DNA of 64,000 bases, from NCBI GenBank assembly GCA_026545225.1, contig CM048845.1, positions 50,444,033 to 50,508,032 on the forward strand, written 5' to 3'. The notes beneath the pieces were generated by a model. The model was not told where the DNA came from. It saw only the letters and a list, made by a program, of their open reading frames with translations, and did not search any database. The stretch is from Cornus controversa (Eukaryota; Streptophyta; Magnoliopsida; Cornales; Cornaceae). The translations under genes were made by a program, and so were the position numbers. The stretch's first letter is position 1, and each line of letters starts with the position of its first letter. Positions 35,301 through 49,009 of the stretch are shown piece after piece.

Positions 35301-38300
35301 CTTTTGAGACTAAAGCATTTGGAAGAATGTTGTGGAGTTTAAGATCATTATGTTGCAAAAGCAGATCTTCATGGTGCGGTTTGATTATCAATCTGAAATC
35401 AACAAGATTTTGAAACGTGCACACACATATCTAGGTCATCCTATGATTCTTGAATGGTGGAATAAGAATGTGAATTTGGAAAGGGATGTTCTGGGATCAC
35501 TTCCAATATGGATTTGACTTTTTGAATTGTACAATCATTGTCAAAGAGCCTCTGTTATATCTAAGGTCCCTTTGAAATTTGTGAAGCTAATATTCTTGGA
35601 TGATATATCAGTCGCAAGGATAAGGGAACATTCGTCAGAGCCATGGTTGAAGTAGATGTGCAAGAAGAACTTCCAGAATCCATTCTAATCAGTGTTCATG
35701 GTAATGTGTGTTGTTTGTATTGAATATGATTGGAAACCAATGGGCATTAGCCCAGATGTATGATCTCTCCTTCCCAAAGGGGAGGTTAAGTGTTCGAGCC
35801 CTATTACGGGCAATATTATGGGTGTGTGTGCGTTTGCTTGAACTTTCGAAAAAAAAATGATTGGAATCCCAATTGTGCAAGATGTGCCATGGGATTGATC
35901 ATGCAGAGAAGAACTGCCCTAAAAAGGTTGTTCAGAAGGACAAGACATTGGGTGGTTAAGAGGAAAGGAAAGTTTGTAGTGGAGGAAAGTGTTGAAGAGG
36001 GAGAGATTCCTGTCACGAAGGTTGGAAGTGAGGGAAAGGATGTGAAGCAGTCATCAGATAATGTTGCTGCTAGGGAGAGGGAAGTGTTATCCTCAGTGGA
36101 ACTACAGGTTAATGATAACATAGAGGGTGAGAATCATGGCCCTAGTGTGCAAGTTGGGGAAGCTGATACGTTGGAGGGGACTTTTGAACCTATTGATGAC
36201 CAGAATGGGCAGAAAGAAGCTAAAGATGTTGGTGAACAGAATTTTCAGAATGATGAGTTTATCGATTACCAGGTTGAGGCTAATGAGCCTGGTACACAGA
36301 ATGTTGTTTCCAATGAGAAGATCAGTGGTATTCAGTCAATGGATAGGAAGGGGATCCAGTGTCACCAAAAGAAGGTAAGAAGAAAGTGATCTATGAGGGT
36401 GACTGGGGGTATGACTGCATGTGGAGCTATTCCACCAACTTCTAATGCTCAATGTTAGCATCTTGGAATGTGAGAGGCCTTAATAGAGTTAGAATGCAAA
36501 AGGAAGTTTCTAATCGGTCAAGGTCTTCTCCATTTTCTCTAGTTTTTCTGTTAACAGTTAAAGCTAATAAGTTTAATCTTATGTCTTGAAAAGTGAAGCC
36601 TAGTTGGTGTTGGTCCATTAATTATCAAGCTGATGACTCAGGGAGCATAGAGATAGGATGGGATTCCACAGTGTTTAGTGTACAGATTATCGAGGTGGAT
36701 GATCAGTCCATGCTGATTAGAGTCACAAATAATATTAGCAATAAAGTGTGTTATATCTCTCCCATTAATAGAGTAAATATAGTGGGGGAGGCGAGGCAGC
36801 TTTGGGATAATTTGAAGTACTATGAATCTGTGGCAAATGGTGTTTGGTTGACCATAGGGGATTGGAAGGCTATTAGGTTCCATCATGAAGAAAAGGGTAG
36901 TCTTAGAGTCCCTCAAAGGTTTTTCAAGGAGCTTAATGGTGTCATTAATTCCTTGGAGTTGAGGGAGTTGCACATCCTAAATGGGAGGTGGACTTGGTGT
37001 AACAGACAGCAGCTACAAGAATTTATGCAAACTTGGATAGAGGTCTGGCAAATGAGGCATGGATGGATGTTTTTCCTAATTCTCAGATTGTTTTGTCCAC
37101 TGTTAAGTTGTTGGATCATTCTACTTTGATAGTGCAAGGTCCAAATCAAGTGGAAGCTGGTCCAAACATTTAGATTTCTGAAAATCTGGCAACAGCAGCC
37201 TTCTGTTCAGCAGTTGGTGAAGGTCTGGCAGGGTTCTGTTAGTGGGATTCCTATTCAAAGAGTGGTGGCTTCGGAAGGAGAGATTAAAGAAGTGGAATAG
37301 AATGAAATTTGGCTCTATTTTTTAGAGGGTTAATGTTGCTAGGCAAAGTTTGGAGCAAGTGCAGGTGGAGCTAGCTACTGAACCTTTTTACTCAAATTCT
37401 TATAAGCGGGAGGACCAGACCCAGGGTAATTTGGAGAATGCCCCAAGTAATGAGGAAGTGTTCATGGCCCAAAAATATTGAGTAAAATGGTTAAAAGACT
37501 AGGATAGGAACACTAAATTTTTCCACCAAAGAATGAAGGGCAATAGAAGTGTCAACACGATCTCTATTCTGCAAAATCAAGAAGAGTCTCAGACTTATGA
37601 TCTAGTCGTTAAGGATTGGATTGTTAATTACTATCAGGACCTTTTAAAGCTAATATTCAGAGCTATCTCAGTGGTGGTTTATTCCTCCCACTGAAGAGGT
37701 GAAGCAGGCTATGTTCGGTATTTGTGTGGATAAAGCGCATGGTCCAGATGGTTGTCTTGCAAATTTTTTCACCGCCATTTCAATACTGTGGGCATTCATG
37801 TTGCACAAACAATTGTACAGTTCTTTTCAGAGCCTTAATTGTTGAAGGGGGCAAATAGCCCTTTCATATCTTTAGTTCCTGTTAGGGGATTCTAATATTA
37901 AAAGTTACACCCTCTCTAACAGCTTAAGCTTTTAGAGTAGCTGGTTGTTAACATGGTATCAGAGTCAAAGGTCTCGAGTTCAAACCTCACTGTCACCCTG
38001 ATAGTTAAAATTGAAAACACGTGTTGTTGGACCAAAAGAATGCCACATGTGAGGGGTCATGTTAGAGGATTTAAATATTAAAAGTTACACCCTCTCTAAC
38101 AACTTTAAGCTTTTATGCTCCGTTTGGTTGGAGGGATGGAAAAATGGATGAAAGGGAGAGGGGGAGGGATGGACGAGGGAAGGGAAGGTGTCTCACTCGC
38201 TTTTTTGTTTGGTTGAATGGAAAGGATAGTAGAATGGATGCATGGGGTGAAACCTTTTTTTTATTTCGTTGAAAGGAAGCACATGAGAGTTTTTATATTT

Positions 38301-41300
38301 TTTTTACCAATATACCCTCATTATACATAATTAAAAATATAGAAAATTAGAATTATATATTTGTATTCTATCTTCTGCCCAATTTTGAAAAATTGCAATT
38401 TTTTTGGAAATGATAAATTTGGAATTATATATTTGTAGATAATTATTCTATTTTTCCCTCCTTTCTTCCACCCAATTTTGGGCAAATAAATTAATCCAAA
38501 GGAAGGAAGGATGCTTCATCCCTCCTTGCTTCCTCCCTCTCTTCCCTTCCTTCCAACCAAACACAAGAAGGTTCTTCTATCCCTCCTCTCTTCCATCCTT
38601 CCTTCCAACCAAACAGAGCAAAAAATGAGGAGGGATACATCATCCCTCTTTGCTTCCTCCATCTCTTCCCTTCCCTCCAACCAAACATAGCATTAGAGTA
38701 GATGGTTGTTAACAGTTCCAAAGAGAAATTAGGCCATTAAATCAACTGACGTTAGGCATATTTCTCTTTGTAGTGTGATTTATAAGGTTATTGCAAAACT
38801 CTTGGCTAATAGATTAAGTGCTGTGCTAGAGAAACTGGTGGGAAAGGAAAAATCAAAGCAAAATTTAAAGAATGCATACAACTCAGTTAGATTGAACTTC
38901 CTGTATGATTTGATGCATCCTATGGGTTTGGTGGAAAATGGATGTCTTGAGTTAAAGAATGTGTAACTACTGTGTGGTTTTCAGTGATAGTGAATGGCAC
39001 TCCATGTGGCTTTTTTCAATCTGAGAAGGGCTTAGGACAGGGCTGCCCATTATCTCCCTTGCTCTTCAACCTTGTGACTGATTACTTCTCCAATTTGATG
39101 GAGCATGAGTCTAAATGTGGTAACATTGTTCTTTCTGATTCAGTGAGAAGATTTGGCTTGAGTATTTCTAACCAATTTTTTCAGATAACCTCATTGAAAG
39201 AGTTTGTCAGCGCTGTGAGAGGGTTTCTGGGTTGTCAGTTAGTGTTGAAAAGTCTGCGCTCTTCTTATCTAGATCTGTCAAAAGGAAGCAGGCCATCTTG
39301 AGGATGCTTGGATGTAAATTGGGAACTTTGCCTATGGAGTACTTGGGTATCCCTCCATCAGAAAGGGGTTCAAAAAAGTCAGATTGTGCTGCATTGGTTG
39401 ATAACGTATGTGCAAAGGTTTCTTCCTGGCATGGGTTGAATTTAAGCTTTGTTGGTAGGGTGGAACTGGTTAGATCAGTACAGACCTCTTTTGTTTACTA
39501 CTGGTGACTTTCAATTTCTGCTGCTGTTTCTATTTCTATTGACCTGAGGATGAGGAACTTTGTTTGGGGGACCACTGAAGATAGAAGGAAGATGCATACG
39601 CTTAGTTGGAAAATGATGGCATGTCCTAAAATGGAGGGGGATTGGGCATTAGAAGGATAGAGGATGTTGACAAGGCCCCCAAGTGTGTCCTTGCTTGGGA
39701 TTTTATTTAAAGGATAGACTCTAGGTGGCTTGGTTCAAGTGTAGGTATGTTAAAAATTCAACATTTTGGAATTGTGTGCCACTGTATTCTGTCCAGTTCA
39801 ATATTGGTGATGATCGCAGCTTCAGATTGTTTCATGTTAACAACCATCTACTATAAAAGCTTAAGCTATTAGAGAGGGTATAACTTAAATATATAAATCT
39901 TTCAACAAGCCCCCTCACGTGTGGCCTTCTTCTAGTCCAACACGTGTTTCAATTTAGATTATCAAGGTGACGGTGAGATTTGAACACGAGACCTTTGGCT
40001 CTGATACCATGTTAACAACCATCTACTCTAAAAGGTTAAGCTATTAGAGAGGGTATAACTTAAATATATAAATCTTTCAACATTTCAAGACCTTTGGTGT
40101 GAGGGTAAGTTTTTGTTTGAGAGATTTAATCACAGAATTTTGAGGTACCTGGATTATCCCGAAACCACATATCTTCAGGTTTTTATCATGAGTGGAGCTT
40201 GGAATTCAGATTGTTTTACTGCAGGGACTGCTAAGGTTCTGGACTATGTAAGGACTTCGAAGATTTACGCAGGAATTAGGTGCAGTGGAAAGAGGGTACA
40301 TTTTCTTTTAAAAGGCCTCTGGAATACCTGAAGCTTAACTAGGCCTCAAGTTCAATGGTTTAAATTGTATTAGAATGGGGGAAGACCTAGATGGTCTGTG
40401 TTTGCTTCTTGATTCTGCAGAACAAAATTTTAATTCTAGTACAGTTGCAGAAGAGGGGTATACAATAGCTTCTTGCGGTCACTTTCGTATGCAGCATGAT
40501 GATGAGGTTAACCATCTGTTTTATGGATGTGATGCACAAGAGATTTGGAGCAGGTTAGGCGGTGCTCTTAATTTGTGTTTACCTGTTGCTAATTCTCTTC
40601 TGGAGTTTGCTGGTTGGTTTACACAATTTTTAACACGTAGAGCATTAATCGCAAAGCTATCAAGGATCTATCTCACAGCAACTTTATCTCATATTTGGAC
40701 TGAAAGGAATAACAAAGTTCATGGAAATTTGATTAGATCGGCGCTCAGCTAACTATGGGTATCTTTGGGGCAGTGTCAGATGTACTGGGCTTGGAATTAT
40801 CTGATTTGAATGTGTGATCATTTTGTTTTCATGTTTGGAGGCTGTTAGCTTGTCTACACCTTTCTTGTCATTTTGTTAGATTTGGAAACTGAGGGTTTGC
40901 CTTCACTTATTCTCTTGTACATTATTGTTTTTTTTTCCTTCTATTAATAAAATTTCGCTTAGGAAAAAAGAAAAACATATTTCTTGAGCCCTAAACTCCT
41001 AATAAGAGATTCCATAAACATATTACTTTCTATGATAATCTTTCAATGGTCAGTTGCACCACATAAACATCATGACGAAGATGGTATCTCTATGATTCAA
41101 TATCTTATCATCTCAATTGTTTTCTACAAGTTATGGGCACATCACAATCAAAATGCAAGATCTTAAGAAAAAGAAAGTAAAACAAAAAGATGTTGCTTTA
41201 ATTTGATTAAAAAGTATCTTTCATCAGTATACGTAGTTCTCAATTTTTTTAACTACAATGTCATGATTCTACTAAGAGAAGGTTTCAAAAGGAAAATACA

Positions 41301-44300
41301 TGACGGATTTCAATTCTAATCCAACAATGTAATCACCTGATATATCCATGAATTAATCCTCTGATGAACTTCATCTAGTAGTGGTCCTCGCAAAACTGTA
41401 AATGGCATCTGTGATTTCAAGAAATGGCTTCTTAGTTGATTATTGCCAGTGTTTTTATAACTTGTGCATGTAGTAAATGCTTCAAAAAGCATCACCTACC
41501 TGTCCTTCAGATGGAATGGAGAAAGAACCATTTGGACGAAAAACGTATGCTCCAGAGGCCTTCAACAAGTAAAAATATTTTTTTCCATTAACATTCTCAT
41601 ATATTAACTCAAACTGAAAATACAATATTCAGATGAAAAGAACAGTAATATCCATGAGGAGAACCAACAATGATGCAAAATAAACTTTGGACAATAATAA
41701 AAAGTTTAAGTACCTGAAAATACTCGGGATCTTGACTTCCATCATAGGCAGCATAGTAGCCGTATGATTCCTCTAAAGGTGCTTCGACCTTCAATTTTAA
41801 ACTAATACTAATTTAGAACCAAACAAAATTATTCTTTCAAATGAAAAAGAAAAATATGCTACCATATGTTTAGATATTTGGAAAAAAAACAATAGCAATG
41901 ATAACTATTCATGCTATGATGGGTAAAAAAGAAAAGGTAGGATGAAATAGAGAACCTACCAGAAAACAGAGAGACAAATAAAAGAAAGAAAGAAAGAGAG
42001 AAAGAGGTTGAATTAAAGAAACTAATCATATCAAGATCGAACAGGAATCATAACTTGCAAGGAATGAAAGTTTAAACAATATAAGAAGCTTTTGGATCTT
42101 TGGGGGGCCTAAGGCCCACCTTGGCTTCTATAGAGCTCCACCACTGATACAAGGATGTAAGATCTCATGAATTGAAAGTAAAGTAAGTTGCCAACCCAAT
42201 GACATACCAAGCTTCTGCTATTAACATAACGAATGAGTTTCCCTTCATTTCCAGAATAGATAAGCTTCAAATTTCCTGGCCCTACTTCTATAGTGTCATT
42301 CTGACTCCCAGTGGACGTGTATAATGTTTCTCTCACTGAAGTAGCAACTGCATCATAAAGCAAGATGGGGAAAAAATACAATTTTTGGAGTCAATAACTA
42401 CGAAAAGAAATGCAAGACTACTTCCAAAATATGGCAATTAAATAGTTAACCTGCCCGCTTAGCACTTGAGATGATGTAAGTGCTGAAACCAAGAGGTGGA
42501 ACAGACACTGTAAATGCAAGCCAATACTTGGGGGTCACACTTGGGGATTCACCCACATAGGCAGTAGTATATAGGTTTCTTATGCCCAAAGAGGCATTAG
42601 CTAGAGGTAGAAGCTGCGATTCAATTTCTTTTCCACTGGAATCATGAACAGTAACATTCTCATTGATAACCTGTAGGAAGTACACTATGTAAGATGATGT
42701 ATGAAAAGTTCAAAACAAATTATTTAAAATTATTGTCTTCCAGCAGGGAAACAAATGATGAGTATGGCTAATATATTTTTTGTTTTATTAAATGAATATA
42801 TTTTCTTTAAAGGTACATGCAGTAGACAAATTCATCGGTACATACCCACCCACATACATACAAGCATATATGCATGCGCATAGGAATGATTGGATGGCAC
42901 ATAAATTACTTGTAAGGTGGAGAACAAGAATGCAGGTCTTCGGTGGATAACAATTCTGTGCTTCTTTGAAATGATGGGAAGTAGCTTTTTATTTATTTAT
43001 TTATTTTCAAAGGGGGAGGAAAGAAAAATAGGACACCACTTTCTTGAAATCAGACTGGATATAACAATCTTATATATTTCATTTCATGTTATGTTAATTC
43101 TTGAATAAAAGCTTTCTTATGATAAACAAAATGACATGCAGCCATATCCAACAGAATTACACTCTTATTTTCTCCTTTTTCTTTTCATGGAGACAGAGCC
43201 TTAGAATTTCCTCATCTGATGTCATAAAAGAATTGCACTTGTTTCCATCAAGAACTCAATGCTTTATCTTTGTGAACAACAAATATCAGCATCTGGATAT
43301 TTGTGTGTCATCACACAATTTAAACACAAACAACTTTGCACATCTTTCGTATCTGCCAAAATTTAATGACTAATTACATAGGGATACAATTTTCTTTTTC
43401 AAACAATAAATCGAAGCCACAAAATTGCCCGTGGCAGCAGTGAACTCAGATATCAAGAAAAGAATCTATTTGGTTTCTGTATTTAGCATTATCTTGCTAA
43501 GAAATACAGCACGAATGGTGAGGACATCTGAGGCATCAAACAACAGATACTAGCAAAATTTCTATGCTACTTGCTTTGAGATAATACATTCTGGCTGAAT
43601 GGCTATAGCTCATAGCATGGATTAGATTGGAAACACTCACAGGAATTCTTATAACATCCTCTCTTTTCCACCCCAGGGAATTGTAGATGACGACAACCTA
43701 CAGAAAAGAAGGCATCGTAAGGTTTTTTACTTCAAGAAAACTTATCAACTTTCTTACTTAATGGGGGAAAAAAATCTGACAGATAAAATTGTTACAATAA
43801 CATAGTCCCTACCAATTTTTTTCCAAGAGAGAGATCAACTTCTGTTGGAGGACAATAACTAATGTTCAGAAGTGGACACTGAGAGAAAAAAGACAAAAAG
43901 AAATGATTAAGCTCAACATATTTACATTTTGCATTGCATTCTTAAGAATTAAAAAATTTGAATAAAAAAATACATTAGTCATCCATAACAAAAGAAAATT
44001 TTTTTGTATCAGCCTCATTTGTAACAAAGCAAATAAACTTGAGAAAATAAACAAGCAAAAAAATGTAAATGCACTCTTAGATGCCTTTTCACTGTTAAAA
44101 ATGAGTGACACCTGCACTCTGCATAGATCATATTCTCCCCATAATAAGTAACATGCTATGTGGGGTATAAACTAAAGAACACTATGCATGATTTCAGTTG
44201 AAAATTCAGTTTCGTGAAAACTCATTTGCCCCTTTTGAAAAAGATTCTTTCGCATTTTCCTCTTTGGCCTGGTATTACTTGTTGGCCTGTGAAAGGGTCC

Positions 44301-47300
44301 CCAGTTGGCTAATTCGACAATCCAATGGAATAGTTGCCGAAGGATATCATAATTTATATACTGAGAAAAATAGTAAATTCAAAAAATAGCCATGATCAGG
44401 TGTGCAAACATCTGCAGTACCAAACAGAAGTTAATTTCAAGCCCATAAGCCAATTCAAGTATCAGATTTTTCACAGGATTTTTCTAGAGCAACATGCAAT
44501 ATAGATGGTTATTCTGCCTATTCTGAAGAAAAAGCAAAAACAACAAGCTATTGTAGCATAATAAGATTTTTTGCCTGTTGAAACTTGGTAATTGGCCTCC
44601 CACATCCAGATTTTGGTGCTGATTCTACAAGACAAGCAAGGGAAGTTGCAACTATCTCCTCAGCCTGTGTGAAATAATAAATTAGCAATGATCCATTTTG
44701 AGCATGAGCATAAGGAAGTCGACTAATAGGTAAACTTCGAGACATGAAAGCAAATCTTCACCTCTTTATAGCCTATTGAGAGCCTTTTTGAATAATCATC
44801 AGCCACATGCTGCCTTGATGTACCAGTAACTGCATCATGATGTTGAGCTATTGCCAAAGCATCAGCCAAAGTGTCTGTGGTGGGCCCTGTTTTACTCCTC
44901 CCCTTGAAAAATTCCAATTGCCTTGCAGCCTAATTATATGGTAGAATTTATTGAGCATCAGAGATTGGTCAAAACAATTTGATTAACAGTATAATAAAAA
45001 AAAGTAGTGACACCTACCAAGTAGTAGCCACTCATCATTCTGACATAGCCTTTTAGCGCAGGCCTACTTGTAAAATATCCTGTCCAGTAAGCATTTACAT
45101 GGTCTGCGTACCTGATAAATTCATCCATAACTCCTTAAAGACAAATCAAGCAAGAAACTGTTAAGGGTGTGTATTTTGCAACTTCGAAACTTTCAGCATT
45201 TTGAACTTACGGGAAGAAGTCATCAGTCTTGAGTGGCCAGGACTCATTTGCTGCATATTTTGCATCAGTGTAAATAGATGGGGTTGAATATAGTGCATTG
45301 ACACGCCCATCCTACAAGAATAAGTAAATACATTTTTATATTAAATCACTACCAGTTATGTTTCAGAGGAAACTCCTGTGAATGAAATGAAGCAACAAGT
45401 TATGGAACAGGATGTTAGTTCAAGGCTCGTTTAACCTTAAGTTTGTTGACATTTATATTCCCCTAACTTTATCACAACGGTATGTTTTCACATTGAAGAA
45501 CTGCAATCGATATGCTTGATACCAATTAAGATTAGGATTGTTGCCCAAGGCTCCAATACGTCAAAGTACGCTATGCCCAAAATAGATCAGAGGGTGAGTA
45601 GATCTTGTTTTACTACCAATAACTGAATTTTAAAATCTAGCAATTACAGTTTAAATGCAGAAATATAAATTATTTAAACTATAGAGAGAAAAAATAAAAT
45701 AACCAAGCAATCACACATAGACACAGGATCTACATGGAAAAAACCCCAATGGAAAAATGAAAAAGCCTTGAGATATAGTTCAGGAAAGTCACTTTTAGAA
45801 GGAAGATAATACAACCCCAAGTATCAAATTCTACCCATAGAATCACCTAAGTTACTCTAAACAGGACTCACACTAGACCGCCTCCTCATGCAATTGATCT
45901 CCTCAAAATCTGCTGCTGCCATTCAAAGAACCCGCTACCTAGGCGATTGGCTTTTCAACTCATAATTGATCTCCTCGAATAGTTGCCCAACCTTTAATTC
46001 TTTATGTGATTTGGTGTTGATGACGATTTAGGCTCCACAAGTTGATAACACACCGAATAATATCTCACATCTAATACAAGATGATGAAAAGAAAAATATC
46101 CACTCTATGTGCCTATATGCTCTCTATAATTCTTTGTAGATGTGTATGTCTTCTCTCTATAATGTAAAATCATATTCTTGAGTGAACTATAACCCTATAT
46201 TTATAGCCAATATAAGAGTCATTTATGAATTAGGAAAATAAAACCTTTTAAGATTCTGATTTTTGAGAGTTTCCAAAACTGTTTTATCCCGATCAATCAA
46301 TCGAAGCAAAGTTTGAGCAATCAAACTTATTCCACTACCCTTCAAGCGACAAGTTCAATCGATTGACCTATCATCCAAGCTTACTGGATTTCGTTCATGC
46401 AATCCATCTATCACTCAGACCTGTATTTTTCAATAAAAATCTGTCCAATCATATTCAATCGATCCATCACAATTTTGATCGCTCAATGAGTTGTATTATG
46501 ATCATTCTGGTTTTTCTGATTAAAAACACTTTTATGCATTCAAAACATCTTATTAATAAATCAAAATATGTATGTAATGAGCCCTAATATGATTAATGAT
46601 ATGAATGCATAAAAAACCTTAACTGGTGAGTTAGTAATTCCAGAGGTGATTTTACCTTTTTACCCTTTAAACTTCAATTGCTTCCTCTTCAGTCCATGGC
46701 TCCGAGGTAATTCTAACTCTTAAGTAACTAAACCAAGTTTTGAAAATAAAATAAAAATTACACACTCCGATTTTTGTTACAAAGTTTGCCAACACTAAGT
46801 TTTAATATCCTCACACACATAAAGAGAATAAGATTCAACAGTATGTGGCATAAGTCAATATAATTGCATCTCAACAAATTGCAGTGTAGGTATATCATGT
46901 AAACATGAGTACTAAAACTTAAACAGTAACAAGATGACCAATTAAATGGGAAAGATAACACAATGCAAGAAGAAGAACTCAATCAACTACATATAGGAAA
47001 AGAATTACAATGACTTTGAGGAATACTAACTTGATTAACATAATGAATTAGTTTGTCCATATTCCGGAACCATGTGAGAGCATATTGATACTTGAAATCC
47101 GTCCCCATGGTCCACATTATCTGATTCGTGCGAGTTATATTAGCCTGAAAGAGAAAACATCAATAAAAATGTTGGTTAGTCTCAACAGACTTAAATTTTA
47201 TTCTTTATAAATCTTGGCTCGATTTCTTTGTTTAATTAGTACTGAATGGAAGAAGAGGAAAAACACTTGCTACATCTCACATAGCAAGCATTCCAACTGT

Positions 47301-48940
47301 GAGACTTAATAAGTTTGAATATTTAGCAAGTAAAACAACTGTGCTCGGCTTACCTGGGATAATGCAGCAGCTACAAAATCATTGACACGCTCTTGGACAT
47401 TGTAATCGAACAAATTGTGGTCATCCTTCAATTCATAAAAGGAATATAAACATCAGCATGTGCACAAGTAAATGTTCAAGAGCCTACCAATATTCTGTTT
47501 CAAGGATTTACCTGGACAATGGGGGAATCATCATTAACTTCAAAGTAAAAACCAGATGGAGGACTATAATTCTCGGGGAATGCACCAGCAAAAATCTAGA
47601 AAGGGTGAATAACTCAATCAGTGAATTCATTTTCAAGTGCCAAATATAAGGCAATAAACGAAATCAAGTCAAATGAAACAAAAATAATTATTGCATCCAT
47701 CATGAATATCTTTATCAGCCCTGTTACAATATCACAAACAAATATTAACCAATTTGAATCGCTCACCTGTGCAGATGAACCCAGGCTCTTAGAGCCCCGC
47801 CAAATGACCTCAAGAATCTTTTCATTTTTCCGCTTAGCTCTGTCTTGGTAGTCAATTCGCCCGAAGAAAAGAGAGTCAAATCCAACCTAAATCAACAAAC
47901 GGGCTTGAGTTCAATTAATTTTCAGAAATGTAAGTAAATAAGGGCCTTATGTTGGACGATCAACATTTTATTAAGTTAGTATAATATTCAACACAACTTT
48001 ATTCTTCAAGTTGCACCACGGCTTACTGATAAAGAAATAGGAAAAGTATGAGTCAGTAAAATTGTTGAGAACTAAAATAAAGGGAAGCCATACCTCTGCC
48101 CCCAACATATAAGCTTGCACTGCGGAATGCCCAAAAGGATCAATTTGCCAACCTATTCTCGGTGTCACATTGAACTGCTGCTTTACAAATCGATGCCCGA
48201 GTGTTGTCTGATCTATCATGTCTATATAATGTGGTGCTGCCTCATCGTGCATGCACCAACCCCCATTTCTGCATAAAAAGAAAAGAAAAAAATGAAAATC
48301 CACAATAGTTGCTCCATTTCTTTGAGAGGATCTAATTTTCCATCTTCACTGATATATCGTTAATAATGGAATTGACAAAATAGATGCTAAGAGCAAAGAA
48401 ATGGAGGGGAGCAAACGTCATTAATTCCCTGAGCTCAATGTCATACAATCACATTTTCAGTTATTTGTTTTCAAGTTTCCATAAAGACATTAAATGAGTT
48501 TATGTTATTCAATACATGAGCTCTAATTGACCCGAACTGACAAGCTGCTGGACTTTGGCCTGTACTGCCTCACTCTGGTCCCTCCACCAGCGTTGGAAAA
48601 ATGCCTGAATTATCAAACAAAAGCACCCACATCAGTTCCACTTCCCCACTTTGTGCATCTCTATTTGTATGCTCTGCCCACATGTGTGTGTGTGTGTGTC
48701 AATCAAATATGTGCATACATGTGTTTATATATGTGTGTTTGTAGGTGTGTATGATTGAAATGTAGATAAATCGTTGCCTGTTCAACATAAATGAATTTCC
48801 GATTCTTGTCAGCCAACAACGCGGGAACTAATGAATCTAATACATTTTGAACACAAGCCCCCTGCAGAACAAGTAAACTCATTGACACCCATAAACAAAA
48901 ATCAAATAATAAAGCAAAGTAGAAATTTGAGAGGCTGATG

Positions 48941-49009
<69 letters not shown>

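Larger units (their letters stand above)
37690..39510 (+). pseudogene. LINE reverse transcriptase region, split by a TRIM
   Basis: Blocks include KAHGPDG (37735), PFISLVP (37860), [20 protein letters not shown] (38757 on), [20 protein letters not shown] with SPLLFNL (38990-39075) and then [20 protein letters not shown]-like sequence (39413). The expected FADD box after SPLLF is not visible around 39150-39200, where a deletion seems likely. Internal stops are present. Confidence 0.85.
34934..40972 (+). mobile_element. L1-type LINE in intron 19 with nested SINE, two TRIMs and a MITE
   Basis: The element is flanked by an 18-bp target duplication with two mismatches (AAACATATTTCCTGAACC at 34916 and AAACATATTTCTTGAGCC at 40973). 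Its 3' end carries AATAAAATTTCGCTT and an A-rich tail. ORF1-like DUF4283 and CCHC parts are followed by endonuclease, reverse transcriptase and a zf-RVT-like end, all on the plus strand. Without the nested insertions it is about 4.8 kb. Frames contain many stops and shifts and the RT FADD box is missing, so it is dead. It lies antisense to the mannosidase gene. Confidence 0.92.

Noticed and set aside
37954-38010. tRNA gene or SINE suggested by GGTATCAGAGTC and GAGTTCAAACCTC
   Set aside because: The direct terminal repeats, primer-site position and exact 5-bp duplication identify a TRIM. No tRNA cloverleaf can be drawn.
42446-42685. Minus-strand frame starting [11 protein letters not shown] as an independent gene
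   Set aside because: It is mannosidase exon 15 with a few intron codons attached; splice sites at both ends fit.
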